10,618 nucleotides of DNA from Bacillota bacterium (lineage in GTDB: Bacteria > Bacillota > UBA4882 > UBA8346). Shown one piece after another: positions 1-6,638 of this stretch. Position numbers and translations under genes: made by a program. The DNA lies in NCBI GenBank assembly GCA_003501335.1, contig DNPQ01000576.1:1-10618 (forward strand), in the 5' to 3' direction. The notes below the pieces were generated by a model that was not told where the DNA came from, made no database searches, and saw only the letters and a list, made by a program, of their open reading frames with translations. Each line of letters starts with the position of its first letter. Positions within the stretch are counted from its first letter, which is position 1.

Positions 1-602
1 ATTTTCACATTATTGATATTTTCCCAAAATCCGGCGGTGCACAGCAAAACCGCATCCCCGTCATTTAAGTAAAACTTTTTCGAGACGCGGATTTTCAGCC
101 TTTTGTTCGTGCCCAGATAATTGGTGAGATTATTTCGCTCCACATTTTCACCCAGCTCATCCTCGCTGATCCGGCTGGATTCCATCATCAACTGGGCAAT
201 GCTTTGATCCCTGCTTTTAAAATCCAGTCTGCGGTTGCGGAAATGATAGAATCGGGCATTACCGGTAGAAGCCCAAATCATTTTCGAATAATCGGTGACC
301 ATGATCACCATGCTCACCTTTAACCGCACGCTCCGACTCTCCGCTTTTAAAGCCTTATGCGCGTTTTTTAAATATTTTTTCAGCTTTCTGCGGGAGAGCA
401 CTGGATGTTCCAGTAATTCAGAAAATATGGACTGGGCTGCAATCTCGGCGCTGTTTTTGGCTTCATCCGAATCAATCCCGTCGGCGGCAATCCAACAAGC
501 CAAATCATCCATTTCCGCATAAGCGAAATAGTCTTTATTGGTCCGAAACGTCCCTGCTTCGGAAACAAAGCTGGTTACAAATTCACTGCTGTTTTTGCGC
601 AT
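1..602 (-). CDS. PP2C-like phosphatase domain protein, degenerate active site, 3' end outside the window
   Basis: Reading the minus strand from an ATG at 602 gives 200 residues with no stop before the left edge, so the C-terminus is missing. A GGAGG at 613-609 sits seven bases before the ATG and fixes the start. The PP2C (PPM) fold order is recognisable: an N-terminal strand with TNKDYF where active enzymes have NED (residues 21-26), IAADGID (38-44) in place of the ADGMGG loop, STGNAR (112-117) in place of IGDSR, and LLCTAGFWEN (186-195) in place of LLCTDGLWE. The Gly-Gly after the first Asp-Gly is lost, and the later metal-binding Asp is Ala. This suggests weak catalysis or a pseudophosphatase. 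The last motif (DN) is beyond the edge. It follows a second, intact PP2C gene upstream on the same strand but is separated from it by about 500 bp of non-coding or damaged DNA. Family assignment is good; loss of activity is inferred. Confidence 0.75.
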   Translation of the reverse strand, partial: MRKNSSEFVTSFVSEAGTFRTNKDYFAYAEMDDLACWIAADGIDSDEAKNSAEIAAQSIFSELLEHPVLSRRKLKKYLKNAHKALKAESRSVRLKVSMVIMVTDYSKMIWASTGNARFYHFRNRRLDFKSRDQSIAQLMMESSRISEDELGENVERNNLTNYLGTNKRLKIRVSKKFYLNDGDAVLLCTAGFWENINNVK

Positions 603-608
603 CGTATG

Positions 609-613
609 CCTCC
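609..613 (-). promoter_or_regulatory. Shine-Dalgarno site of the PP2C-like gene
   Basis: Minus-strand ACGGAGGC with GGAGG at 613-609, seven bases before the ATG at 602. It decides the start of the gene that runs off the left edge. Confidence 0.7.
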
Positions 614-768
614 GTATATTTTAGGTTATCCATTAGGGTAACTGCTATTTGGTAACCTATGCGCTGCAACGTTTATAGTTTATCCGGGCCATATTGCATT
701 CAAGCTTAGAATCTTCTTCGTTCAAAAAACTTTTACGTTCCAACGCCGGCCCAGTTCGATTTCTAAGT

Positions 769-942
769 TTAAAGGGGGCTGTCCAAAAAGTGATCTTTTT
801 CGATAAGATAGGCAATATATAAACGTTTAAGACTTACAAAGCCATATCTTGCAATCTTATTGACTTTAAACCATTTTTCAGCCAGCCTCCGAAGGAGGGG
901 AAGTACTTTCAGATATTGTGATATATCTGAAAGAAATTTATT
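769..942 (-). mobile_element. Possible insertion-sequence remnant (57-codon open frame without a start)
   Basis: On the minus strand an open frame of 57 codons runs from just after a TGA (945-943) to a TAA at 771-769, with no usable start codon. It has basic, aromatic-rich composition (for example RRLAEKWFKV and LKRLYIAYLIEK) and ends HFLDSPL. The DNA coding for this end, read on the plus strand, is GGGGGCTGTCCAAAAAG, which resembles the terminal inverted repeats of some Bacillota insertion sequences whose transposase gene runs into the element end. No second terminal repeat or target-site duplication was found by eye, so this could equally be a chance open frame in non-coding DNA. Confidence 0.3.
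906..933. repeat. Perfect inverted repeat, 11-bp arms
   Basis: CTTTCAGATAT (906-916) and its exact complement (923-933) flank a 6-base loop. Neither strand has a U-run directly after it, so it is not a standard terminator. It lies at the edge of the putative mobile-element remnant and could be an element end, an operator or a processing stem. Confidence 0.6.
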
Positions 943-977
943 TCAATCCGTCTCCAAATTTCCCGCCGCCGGTTTTT

Positions 978-1079
978 CTACCATTCAAACTTCATCCGGC
1001 AGAAAATTTTAACCGTATGAGCAGATTTTTCAACGGATTGGATCGAAATGCTAATTTCTTGATAATATCCTTTATTCAT
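978..1079 (-). pseudogene. Short open frame after the PP2C gene, possibly a truncated operon gene
   Basis: An ATG at 1079 follows a GGGAG with suitable spacing (GGGAGACCGGATG) and opens 33 codons ending in TAG at 980-978. The product begins MNKGYYQEISISIQSVEK and ends RMKFEW. It starts 39 bases after the stop of the intact PP2C gene, in the same direction, as an operon gene would. The stop lies shortly before the stretch that may be an insertion-sequence remnant, so this may be the 5' stub of a gene cut by an insertion. It may also be a short real peptide or chance. I do not recognise the sequence. Confidence 0.3.
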
Positions 1080-1118
1080 CCGGTCTCCCGTTCACCCAAT
1101 ATGTCCCGCCTTATAGGG

Positions 1119-1961
1119 TTAGTCCAAATGATGGTTTTCCAAAATGATAATCGTTGCATTATCCTGATGGGCAACATTCTTTTGCTCCACCAGGGAAATA
1201 ATCTCTTCAGCCGCTTGATTGGGCGACATATTCCGGGAAAGGATTTTTTCCATTTCCATTTCAGTGACATTGTTATATACCCCGTCGCAGCATAGCACGA
1301 CTTTATCACCGGACCGTAATTTAATGGATTGCCGGTTGATTTCAATATCCCTGAAGCCTTCGTAGCCGATATAATTGGACAATTGCTTCTTTTTGGGGTG
1401 ATTGAGCAGTTCCTCCCGGCTGATCTCTCCGGATAAGTACCGCTTTTCAAGTAAAGACTGAAAAATCTGCTTTTGATTGAGATGAATAAAATCGCCGCTT
1501 CGAAGTAACATAATCGCGCTGTCCCCGATAGAAGCCCAGTTGAGATAGCCTCCGGCAATAATAACCGCCACCAAAGTCGTACCACTTTTGGTTCCTTTAT
1601 TTTTTTCAAGCAATTTTTGATTGCTTAAATAAGCGGTATTACGAAAAAAAGCGACGGGCGGCTGTTGCCGGTTGGCGGTCCTGGTAAATTCCCGCACAAA
1701 AGTGTCCACTGCCAGATTGCTGGCCGCCTTGCCATAAGAGTAGCCGCCCATTCCATCGGCCAACACTGCCAGGACCCGATCTTCATGGACGATAGTCGCA
1801 AAAGAGTCTTCCTGTTCTTTGCGATCCCCGATAGTTTGGGCGTTGCCAATCTCGATCACTGTTTTCCTACACCTTCTCAGTACCAACCATCGGACCAGCC
1901 ACCCCATTAGGAGTAAAAAAATTAAGAAAAGCAACATGTTATTTGGATTGTGAATATTCAT
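1119..1961 (-). CDS. Membrane-anchored PP2C-family Ser/Thr protein phosphatase
   Basis: The 280-residue product should remove phosphate from Ser/Thr residues using two metal ions, opposing the kinase encoded in the same locus. Residues about 8-28 form one hydrophobic segment followed by Arg/Lys (LRRCRK), which predicts an N-terminal anchor with the catalytic domain in the cytoplasm. The PP2C motifs are complete and in order: RKEQED (47-52), ADGMGG (68-73), SGTT (126-129), SIGDS (144-148), CCDGVYN (224-230) and QDNAT (266-270). The ATG overlaps the TGA of the upstream FHA gene as ATGA, indicating translational coupling. Stand-alone bacterial PP2C domains are about 230-250 residues, so apart from the anchor there is no room for another domain. 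In proteobacterial type VI systems a PP2C enzyme (PppA) reverses kinase activation. The same role here is inferred. Confidence 0.93.
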   Translation of the reverse strand: MNIHNPNNMLLFLIFLLLMGWLVRWLVLRRCRKTVIEIGNAQTIGDRKEQEDSFATIVHEDRVLAVLADGMGGYSYGKAASNLAVDTFVREFTRTANRQQPPVAFFRNTAYLSNQKLLEKNKGTKSGTTLVAVIIAGGYLNWASIGDSAIMLLRSGDFIHLNQKQIFQSLLEKRYLSGEISREELLNHPKKKQLSNYIGYEGFRDIEINRQSIKLRSGDKVVLCCDGVYNNVTEMEMEKILSRNMSPNQAAEEIISLVEQKNVAHQDNATIIILENHHLD

Positions 1962-2539
1962 CCCGGTTCCCTAACATCCTTATTGTCTTTGTCATCACTG
2001 TCCCAATCGAAATGCATCCCGCATAAGGGGACAAATACAAATTTGCTGTGCCCCATTTGAATGACGTCATAAGCCGCCAATTCCACCGGGGAATAAATTG
2101 CCTCGTTGTTTTGGTAAACCAAACCCACCCCGCCCCCGGGAATCAGGAAAAAATTGCGTTCCATCGGGTTATAACTGATAACCGCATGATTACGCCGGGA
2201 GATCGAATTATCGCCGTTGATATGGATATGCATCTCCTCCGAGCGCCCAATAAAATTTTTTTCGGGCCGAATCCGGTAATCCATGCCGCGCTGGGGTCCC
2301 TCAATACATACCAGCCAGCCGACGACTTGATCGGAGCCTGCCTTATCATCCCAATAGGCCGTGGTTCGAACATCGCCGTCACCGTCATTATTTTGAGTCT
2401 GAGAAACAGTCTGCATCTTACGGCTAGTCCCCGGACCGTTCTTGGTTCCATTTTCCACGACATTGTTGCAATATGGGCATTTATGTCCATGCGTGCGTGT
2501 ACTATAAATATGACCGTTGGGACATCTCACTAAATTCAT
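1958..2539 (-). CDS. FHA-domain protein with N-terminal zinc-knuckle motif
   Basis: This 193-residue soluble protein begins RCPNGHIY...CPYC, with C6, H10, C21 and C24 placed to bind one zinc ion. A polar, probably disordered linker (about 28-70) follows, then an FHA domain from about 72 to 172. FHA domains bind phosphothreonine peptides; the key residues visible are GRS (98-100) and SRRNH (114-118), with N144/N145 in the later loop where many family members have an STNG-like motif. The tail is acidic. A GGAGG eight bases before the ATG at 2539 supports the start, and the stop overlaps the PP2C start by four bases. Placement between a membrane FHA protein and a phosphatase suggests it reads the phosphorylation state set by the locus kinase. 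The ligand is unknown. Confidence 0.88.
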   Translation of the reverse strand: MNLVRCPNGHIYSTRTHGHKCPYCNNVVENGTKNGPGTSRKMQTVSQTQNNDGDGDVRTTAYWDDKAGSDQVVGWLVCIEGPQRGMDYRIRPEKNFIGRSEEMHIHINGDNSISRRNHAVISYNPMERNFFLIPGGGVGLVYQNNEAIYSPVELAAYDVIQMGHSKFVFVPLCGMHFDWDSDDKDNKDVREPG

Positions 2540-2588
2540 TTTGAATTCCTCCGTTTGTTATAGAATCGTCGTCAAGAAGAATGCCGGT

Positions 2589-3248
2589 TTATTTCACCAA
2601 AATTTGAGTATTGGCAATATAAATGATATCCCCCGAATTTAACTTGTAGGGTTTTCCCGGTTCGATACGGGCTTTGGAATTCTCGCCGCCCTTTTTGATA
2701 CCGCTGCCGTTGGTGGAACCAATGTCCTCAACGTACCAACTGTCATCTACGCAATTAAGAATCGCATGCTCTTTGCTGATTAACGATGCGTAGTCCGCAT
2801 CCTCTAAATTGATGTCCACGTCATACTCTAAACTCTTGCCGATCACCAACGATGTTTTACGGCGCAAATCCCATGTTTGGGTATTGCGGCCTTCCCGATC
2901 TTTCAAAATCAACTTGCTGATACTGTTATGGTTCTGATCATATTTGCGGACAAAACGAGAAATTTTAACCAGTCCGTATATAATCAAAAAAACTCCAAGT
3001 AAAGCGCCAAATACTTTGAGCATAAAGCTCAGTCTGGCGAACAAAAGATAACCGAAAGTGAGAACGATAATTCCCACCATCCAAAGATTCAGAAAAAAAA
3101 TAATCACTCTTTTGCGCCGGTCTTGGGTATAATTTTCAATTCTTTTAATAATAAAATAGCGTTTTATATAACGCGGTAAATTTATCACTTCTAAAAATTT
3201 ATTTATCGTAAACACCCCCATGAATGGTGTAGGCTTTTCTGGATTCAA
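2589..3248 (-). CDS. Membrane-anchored FHA-domain protein
   Basis: The product has a basic N-terminus, two closely spaced membrane segments (about 48-70 and 73-95) and a C-terminal FHA domain (about 112-219), so the phosphothreonine-binding domain should sit at the inner face of the membrane. The FHA motifs are canonical: IGKS (136-139), SKEHA (158-162) and DIGSTNG (175-181). The longest frame starts at a TTG (3248), 14 bases after the J-domain gene stop, with AAGTGA as a weak ribosome site. An internal ATG nine codons in (3221) is an alternative with no better site, so the start is uncertain by nine residues. It belongs to the run of genes from the tube-like gene to the phosphatase. A role as membrane recruiter of a phosphorylated partner is inferred, by analogy with Fha scaffold proteins. 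Confidence 0.88.
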   Translation of the reverse strand: MNPEKPTPFMGVFTINKFLEVINLPRYIKRYFIIKRIENYTQDRRKRVIIFFLNLWMVGIIVLTFGYLLFARLSFMLKVFGALLGVFLIIYGLVKISRFVRKYDQNHNSISKLILKDREGRNTQTWDLRRKTSLVIGKSLEYDVDINLEDADYASLISKEHAILNCVDDSWYVEDIGSTNGSGIKKGGENSKARIEPGKPYKLNSGDIIYIANTQILVK

Positions 3249-3262
3249 TCAAATTTGCAATT

Positions 3263-3694
3263 TCACTTGCCGGAACGAGGTTTAAAATACTGCTCAAAAA
3301 AATCCGCCGGCTTTGGAGTATTGTTAGGGCCATCCTCCTTCAGAAACACTTCCTTGGTCTGGGGATTGAATTTAAAAAAATTCTCAAAGCGTTTTTCAAA
3401 GTCGCCCAAGCCAACATCCGGTCGCTCATTGGACCCGGCCGGGCCATTATGGCCGGCCTTTCGGGGACCAGAGGCGGGTTGTGCCCCGTATAACTTTGCA
3501 TCATAAGCTTCCTTACGTGTTGCATCATTTAATGTGCTGTATGCTTCATGAATCGTTTTAAACTTTGCTTCCGCCTCCGGATTACCCGGATTGATATCCG
3601 GATGATATTTCCGTACCAGTTTCCGAAAGGCTTTTTTAATTTCTTCCACCGAAGCATTCCGATTCACACCGAGGACTTCATAATAGTTTTGCAT
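3263..3694 (-). CDS. J-domain (DnaJ-like) co-chaperone, short type C
   Basis: Residues 3-68 are a standard J domain with YYEVLGV at the start and the HPD motif (31-33) that stimulates DnaK ATPase. The remaining 75 residues contain neither the Gly/Phe region, the zinc-finger repeats nor the C-terminal client-binding domains of DnaJ. They are a Pro/Gly-rich linker (about 70-95) followed by an aromatic-rich segment with FEKRFENFFKF and FFEQYFK, which could dock a specific client. At 143 residues it is a specialised J protein rather than the housekeeping DnaJ. GAGGGTGG precedes the ATG at 3694. Its position directly after the tube-like gene suggests it recruits Hsp70 to assembly or recycling of the sheath/tube proteins or the FHA proteins; this is inference. 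Confidence 0.9.
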   Translation of the reverse strand: MQNYYEVLGVNRNASVEEIKKAFRKLVRKYHPDINPGNPEAEAKFKTIHEAYSTLNDATRKEAYDAKLYGAQPASGPRKAGHNGPAGSNERPDVGLGDFEKRFENFFKFNPQTKEVFLKEDGPNNTPKPADFFEQYFKPRSGK

Positions 3695-3744
3695 TTTGAA
3701 CCACCCTCAGTCCGCCGATTTTATATATCCTGAATTCTGTGGAA

Positions 3745-3775
3745 AGGATTGGCTGATTGATCTCCAACCAATCCT
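3745..3775 (-). other. Stem-loop between the tube-like gene and the J-domain gene
   Basis: AGGATTGG (3745-3752) pairs with CCAATCCT (3768-3775) around a 15-base loop. The transcript has no U-run after the stem, so it is not a typical terminator. It may stabilise the 3' end of the tube-like message or partly attenuate the following genes, giving a high tube-to-accessory ratio. The stem is plain in the sequence; its role is inferred. Confidence 0.45.
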
Positions 3776-3807
3776 CCAGAGTAACAAGTTGTTTAAGCTT
3801 GAAACCT

Positions 3808-4239
3808 TTAAATCTCAGCAGCATAGCCGCCTTCGATCTTCGTTGCATCAACCTTGTCTTTCTTCTGGCGAACCACTAAATTAAAAGTCCCCACGCCCTC
3901 ATCGGCCCCGAAATCCTCGGTGTAATCGACCACAAAGGCATTTGGAAAAAATATTTTTCGCACCACCTGGCCGGCGACTAAAACCTCCATAGTTACCTTC
4001 CGGTAACTATCGGCTTTCACCGCAGGTATGAGCGACCAGGTCGCCAATTTCAAAGTGTCATCCGCTTGGTCGCCGTCGGTTGCGGTAATAATTCTGCCGA
4101 CAATCGTCAATTGGGTGCTGACATCGGTCGAACGGGCATTGGAATCATCCGGGGTATCCGTTTTATAAACCGCCGTAATAATGTTATCCTTTCCCAATTC
4201 GATTGTCTCTCCGCCTTCGACTTTTAACTTAAAAGCCAT
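3808..4239 (-). CDS. Putative tail-tube/Hcp-like small protein
   Basis: This 143-residue protein has no signal peptide or membrane segment and looks all-beta: alternating strands such as KLKVEGGETIELG, TQLTIVGRI, KVTMEVLVAG and FFPNAFVVDYTEDF, then GVGTFNLVVRQKKDK. Size, strand-rich pattern and position right after the sheath-like gene fit the tube subunit of contractile tails (the Hcp/gp19-type beta-barrel that stacks as hexamers inside the sheath). A strong AGGAGG precedes the ATG, suiting a protein needed in many copies. A stem-loop lies in the leader and another follows the gene. No sequence motif is diagnostic of the tube fold, so the call rests on context and composition. It could instead be another small beta-rich structural protein. 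The CDS itself is secure. Confidence 0.55.
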   Translation of the reverse strand: MAFKLKVEGGETIELGKDNIITAVYKTDTPDDSNARSTDVSTQLTIVGRIITATDGDQADDTLKLATWSLIPAVKADSYRKVTMEVLVAGQVVRKIFFPNAFVVDYTEDFGADEGVGTFNLVVRQKKDKVDATKIEGGYAAEI

Positions 4240-4245
4240 TGTAAT

Positions 4246-4251
4246 TCCTCC
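4246..4251 (-). promoter_or_regulatory. Strong Shine-Dalgarno site of the tube-like gene
   Basis: Minus-strand TGAGGAGGAATTACAATG has a strong SD core ending about eight bases before the ATG at 4239. It fixes the start and predicts efficient translation. Confidence 0.7.
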
Positions 4252-4263
4252 TCATTTTTATTA

Positions 4264-4285
4264 TTAATACCACCTACAGTATTAA
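4264..4285 (-). promoter_or_regulatory. Leader stem-loop upstream of the tube-like gene
   Basis: TTAATAC (4264-4270) and GTATTAA (4279-4285) form a 7-bp stem with an 8-base loop, about 12 bases before the strong ribosome site of the tube-like gene and within the 95-base gap after the sheath-like gene. The stem is AT-rich and has no U-run, so it is not a clear terminator. It may be an operator or a 5' stabilising hairpin left by processing of a sheath-tube transcript. Confidence 0.35.
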
Positions 4286-4334
4286 CTTCAATTCAATTAA
4301 AAGGTTATTCATCACCGGTTTTTACTTTTAAGCC

Positions 4335-6524
4335 TTAACTGGCTTTACTCGTTGCGGCAGCAATTGTGTTTTTGGTAATCGTTACTTCCAGATTTTTGGT
4401 GCTGCCGTTGAAAGTTAAATTGATATAACAAAGATTTTCCATTTCATCAATGGTAAATCCGATGTCGTCACCCGGTTGAATAATGGAATTTACAAAACCG
4501 CTGGCCTCAACCCATTTCCGTTTTTGGCTTTCCGGATGATTGCTGAAAAACTTAATAATCTTATCCTGTTTGAAATCGCTGGAATCATAACGCAATATCC
4601 GTTCTACAAAAGTGCTGACCAGTGTCTTGTATAGCGGTTCATAACCTTCATTTTCAGTTACAGCTAAGGTCCTTGCCTTATAAACTGTAATCCGCTTGAT
4701 ATCTTTTCCTTTGAAACTGGCATTTTCTGATGAAAAGATAAATCCGAAATTGCTTTTATTAATTAGATCTTTAATCCGGTTGGTGAAGCCCGTTATCTCC
4801 TTACCCATCGTCGTAATGACCCGGAAATTGTTATCGGCGGATTCCAAATCAAAGCGGACCCCGGGCAACCCCTTGTGAACATTTTTAAAATACTCCCGCA
4901 GATACGCCGGGCATTGATAAGCCGCCACCAAACCGGCCGCGACATAAGCCGCATCGACATAAACGCCTTCAATCCACAATTTCAAAATATCCTCTTTTTC
5001 CTTGGAAAGTCTGACCCCTTCTTCGGTATGCAACATTTTGGCATCAATAACGACTCCCGATTTTTCACGGGGGATAATCGTGAAATTAGGCATACAGGGA
5101 ACGGCAAATTCACTATAAGACTGTCTGGCCAAAACCTCGCATTTTTCCATGAAACGCTCGATCCCGGTGGTGGCCATGCTATTAAAGGTGGTTTCATCAC
5201 TGGCCTGGAAGTTAAAGAAAACCTGAATCTTATATTTTTCCAATATCTGCAGCAACATGCTCAGGGATTCAATGGTATTTCCCGGTTCCATGTCAAACTT
5301 TTCATTGCCTTTAAACCGCTCCCGGCGTATTTGCAGTTGAACGACAGGTTCTATTTCGATGGCGGGAACAATGCCGAACCAAATGGTATCCAAGAAATCG
5401 TTTTTATTGTTAACGGTATTTAAATACATTTCAAATTTGGGTACATTGTTCGATTTCAACATTATGTCCAGCTTGCAGTTGGTAACCAAAAGCGATGGAT
5501 GCATGCCCCGGCCCTTCGTGGCATATTGATCGAAAAACATTTTAACGCCTAAAATATTTTCAATCAACGGCTTGGCCGCCTTGACAAAGTCATCTTTAGC
5601 GCTTTTGTAAAACTCCAGATAATAGTTGTAGTTTTCGACTTCCCGGGCCACATCGATTTCGGTACTGGTCGCCGGTAAAGGACAAAAAGTCCGCACCACC
5701 AGATCCTTGACATAGTCGGAAGGATTTTCACTTATAGCCTGATAATCTTCTTCAAAGACCGACACCAGATTGGTGTTCCGCTGATCTTCCATGAGCATCA
5801 GGTCGGTGCTGTTCTCATTATGAGGCGCCTCAATAATTTTTAATTCACCATGTTCGCCCATGGTCAACATACCAATCTTGATATTATTGGCCTTCTTTTG
5901 ATCGGCTTGGGATTTGCCATATAACAATCGGGTTTTAATATCCTCGATCGCCAGTGGCAGCATGGCCAAAACATTGTTATAATTCTGACTGGCTTCTTCA
6001 AATTTGTAATTGAGTTTATCAGCCAGGTCCAGTTTGACCGGATCGCCTTCTTCCAGTGTTTCATATTTGTGATAGAGGTGATGGATCTCTTTACGGACCT
6101 GCTTAATATCATCCATGATCTTTTTTGGAGAGATCATATCCAACACTTTCTCAAACTTAAAATCAACGTTTCGAATTCCCTGGCTTCTTTTGGTGTCTAT
6201 TAAGGTAATCAACATCTTCAAAAAATCGTTATTTTGATCCAAATGGATTTCTGAGATGCAATCTTCAGGGATATTCTCGGGTTTCTCCAGCGTATAAATT
6301 ACCGTCTGGTTGGTGGCATCAAAAAACGAGTACACAATCGAAGGAAATTTTTCTAAAAATTCATCAAAATTTTTCACCAAGAGTTGTTCATTGATTTCCC
6401 TGATCTGTTCATCATTCAGGCTCTCGATACCCTTGACATCGCCGATAAGGGTTAACAGATCCAGTTTTTGCCGGTTAAATTCCTCAAATAAGATAGTCCG
6501 ATTAGTTTGTGGAATAATATCCAT
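4335..6524 (-). CDS. Putative contractile sheath-like protein (TssC/tail-sheath type), 729 aa
   Basis: I chose the ATG at 6524 (MDIIPQTNRT) because AAGGAGGAG precedes it closely; an in-frame ATG 18 codons earlier has no such site. The protein is soluble, without signal peptide or membrane segments. Three parts can be seen: an N-terminal region (1-130) rich in helices, a probable coiled coil (about 135-185), and a large mixed alpha/beta region (about 270-729). The last part carries sheath-like features: WFGIVPAIEIEP (382-393), the small-residue segment VDAAYVAAGLVAAYQ (523-537), VYKARTLAVTE (614-624) resembling the WGARTL strand of tail sheaths, a following helix, and a closing beta pair (about 699-717) like the strands that interlock sheath subunits. 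TssC is usually about 500 residues, so this would carry an extra N-terminal domain, possibly covering the TssB role. The adjacent tube-like gene supports the idea. No motif is decisive; another large structural protein remains possible. Confidence 0.5.
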   Translation of the reverse strand: MDIIPQTNRTILFEEFNRQKLDLLTLIGDVKGIESLNDEQIREINEQLLVKNFDEFLEKFPSIVYSFFDATNQTVIYTLEKPENIPEDCISEIHLDQNNDFLKMLITLIDTKRSQGIRNVDFKFEKVLDMISPKKIMDDIKQVRKEIHHLYHKYETLEEGDPVKLDLADKLNYKFEEASQNYNNVLAMLPLAIEDIKTRLLYGKSQADQKKANNIKIGMLTMGEHGELKIIEAPHNENSTDLMLMEDQRNTNLVSVFEEDYQAISENPSDYVKDLVVRTFCPLPATSTEIDVAREVENYNYYLEFYKSAKDDFVKAAKPLIENILGVKMFFDQYATKGRGMHPSLLVTNCKLDIMLKSNNVPKFEMYLNTVNNKNDFLDTIWFGIVPAIEIEPVVQLQIRRERFKGNEKFDMEPGNTIESLSMLLQILEKYKIQVFFNFQASDETTFNSMATTGIERFMEKCEVLARQSYSEFAVPCMPNFTIIPREKSGVVIDAKMLHTEEGVRLSKEKEDILKLWIEGVYVDAAYVAAGLVAAYQCPAYLREYFKNVHKGLPGVRFDLESADNNFRVITTMGKEITGFTNRIKDLINKSNFGFIFSSENASFKGKDIKRITVYKARTLAVTENEGYEPLYKTLVSTFVERILRYDSSDFKQDKIIKFFSNHPESQKRKWVEASGFVNSIIQPGDDIGFTIDEMENLCYINLTFNGSTKNLEVTITKNTIAAATSKAS

Positions 6525-6526
6525 TA

Positions 6527-6535
6527 TGCTCCTCC
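6527..6535 (-). promoter_or_regulatory. Shine-Dalgarno site deciding the sheath-like start
   Basis: Minus-strand AAGGAGGAG lies immediately before CATAATGG, with the ATG at 6524. It favours this ATG over the upstream in-frame one at 6578, which lacks a comparable site. Confidence 0.75.
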
Positions 6536-6565
6536 TTAACATATAACTTTTACAGCCCTGAAAAT

Positions 6566-6577
6566 TGCCAATTGGCA
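6566..6577. promoter_or_regulatory. 12-bp perfect palindrome, possible operator
   Basis: TGCCAATTGGCA is a perfect palindrome 42 bp upstream of the sheath-like start and just after the putative kinase terminator. It is well placed for a regulator-binding site controlling the structural genes. A TTGGCA half of it could also serve as a -35 element, but the best -10 candidate (TTATAT) is 19 bp away and too close to the ribosome site, so no promoter is called. Confidence 0.35.
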
Positions 6578-6608
6578 CAGGCTAAACCTCCCCGTCCAAT
6601 TTGGATAA

Positions 6609-6638
6609 CAAAAAATCAGTCCCGTCCCACGAACTGAT
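6609..6638 (-). terminator. Weak intrinsic terminator after the kinase gene
   Basis: On the minus strand ATCAGTTC (6638-6631) pairs with GGACTGAT (6622-6615), including one G-U pair, around an 8-base loop, and is followed by a run of five to six T. The stem is AT-rich, so termination may be partial. It would separate kinase transcription from that of the sheath-like gene. Confidence 0.4.

Larger units (their letters stand above)
620..977. other. Intergenic stretch with hairpins and a possible mobile-element remnant
   Basis: No complete gene is visible. It holds an imperfect inverted repeat near 622-659 (AGGTTATCC against GGTAACCT), an apparent IS-end-like stretch starting GGGGGCTGTCC (774-784), a CCTCC-GAA-GGAGG hairpin (886-898) and a perfect 11-bp inverted repeat at 906-933. 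No clear promoter for the downstream PP2C-like gene was found, although one is likely here given the distance from the previous gene. Confidence 0.5.

Noticed and set aside
918..1295. 125-codon plus-strand open frame
   Set aside because: Largely antisense to the PP2C 3' end and the hairpin region. No ribosome site and no family resemblance.
1076..1609. 177-codon minus-strand open frame overlapping the PP2C gene
   Set aside because: It lies in another frame inside the PP2C gene, which has all family motifs. Its composition is that of a shadow frame and it has no recognisable domain.
2048..2533. 161-codon plus-strand open frame
   Set aside because: Antisense to the zinc-knuckle FHA gene, which is well supported.
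4875..5423. 182-codon plus-strand open frame
   Set aside because: Antisense to the sheath-like gene. No ribosome site or domain; a by-product of codon use on the other strand.
6541..6571. Sigma-A promoter TTGGCA-19-TTATAT before the sheath-like gene
   Set aside because: The spacer is too long, and the implied start would fall at the ribosome binding site, leaving no leader.
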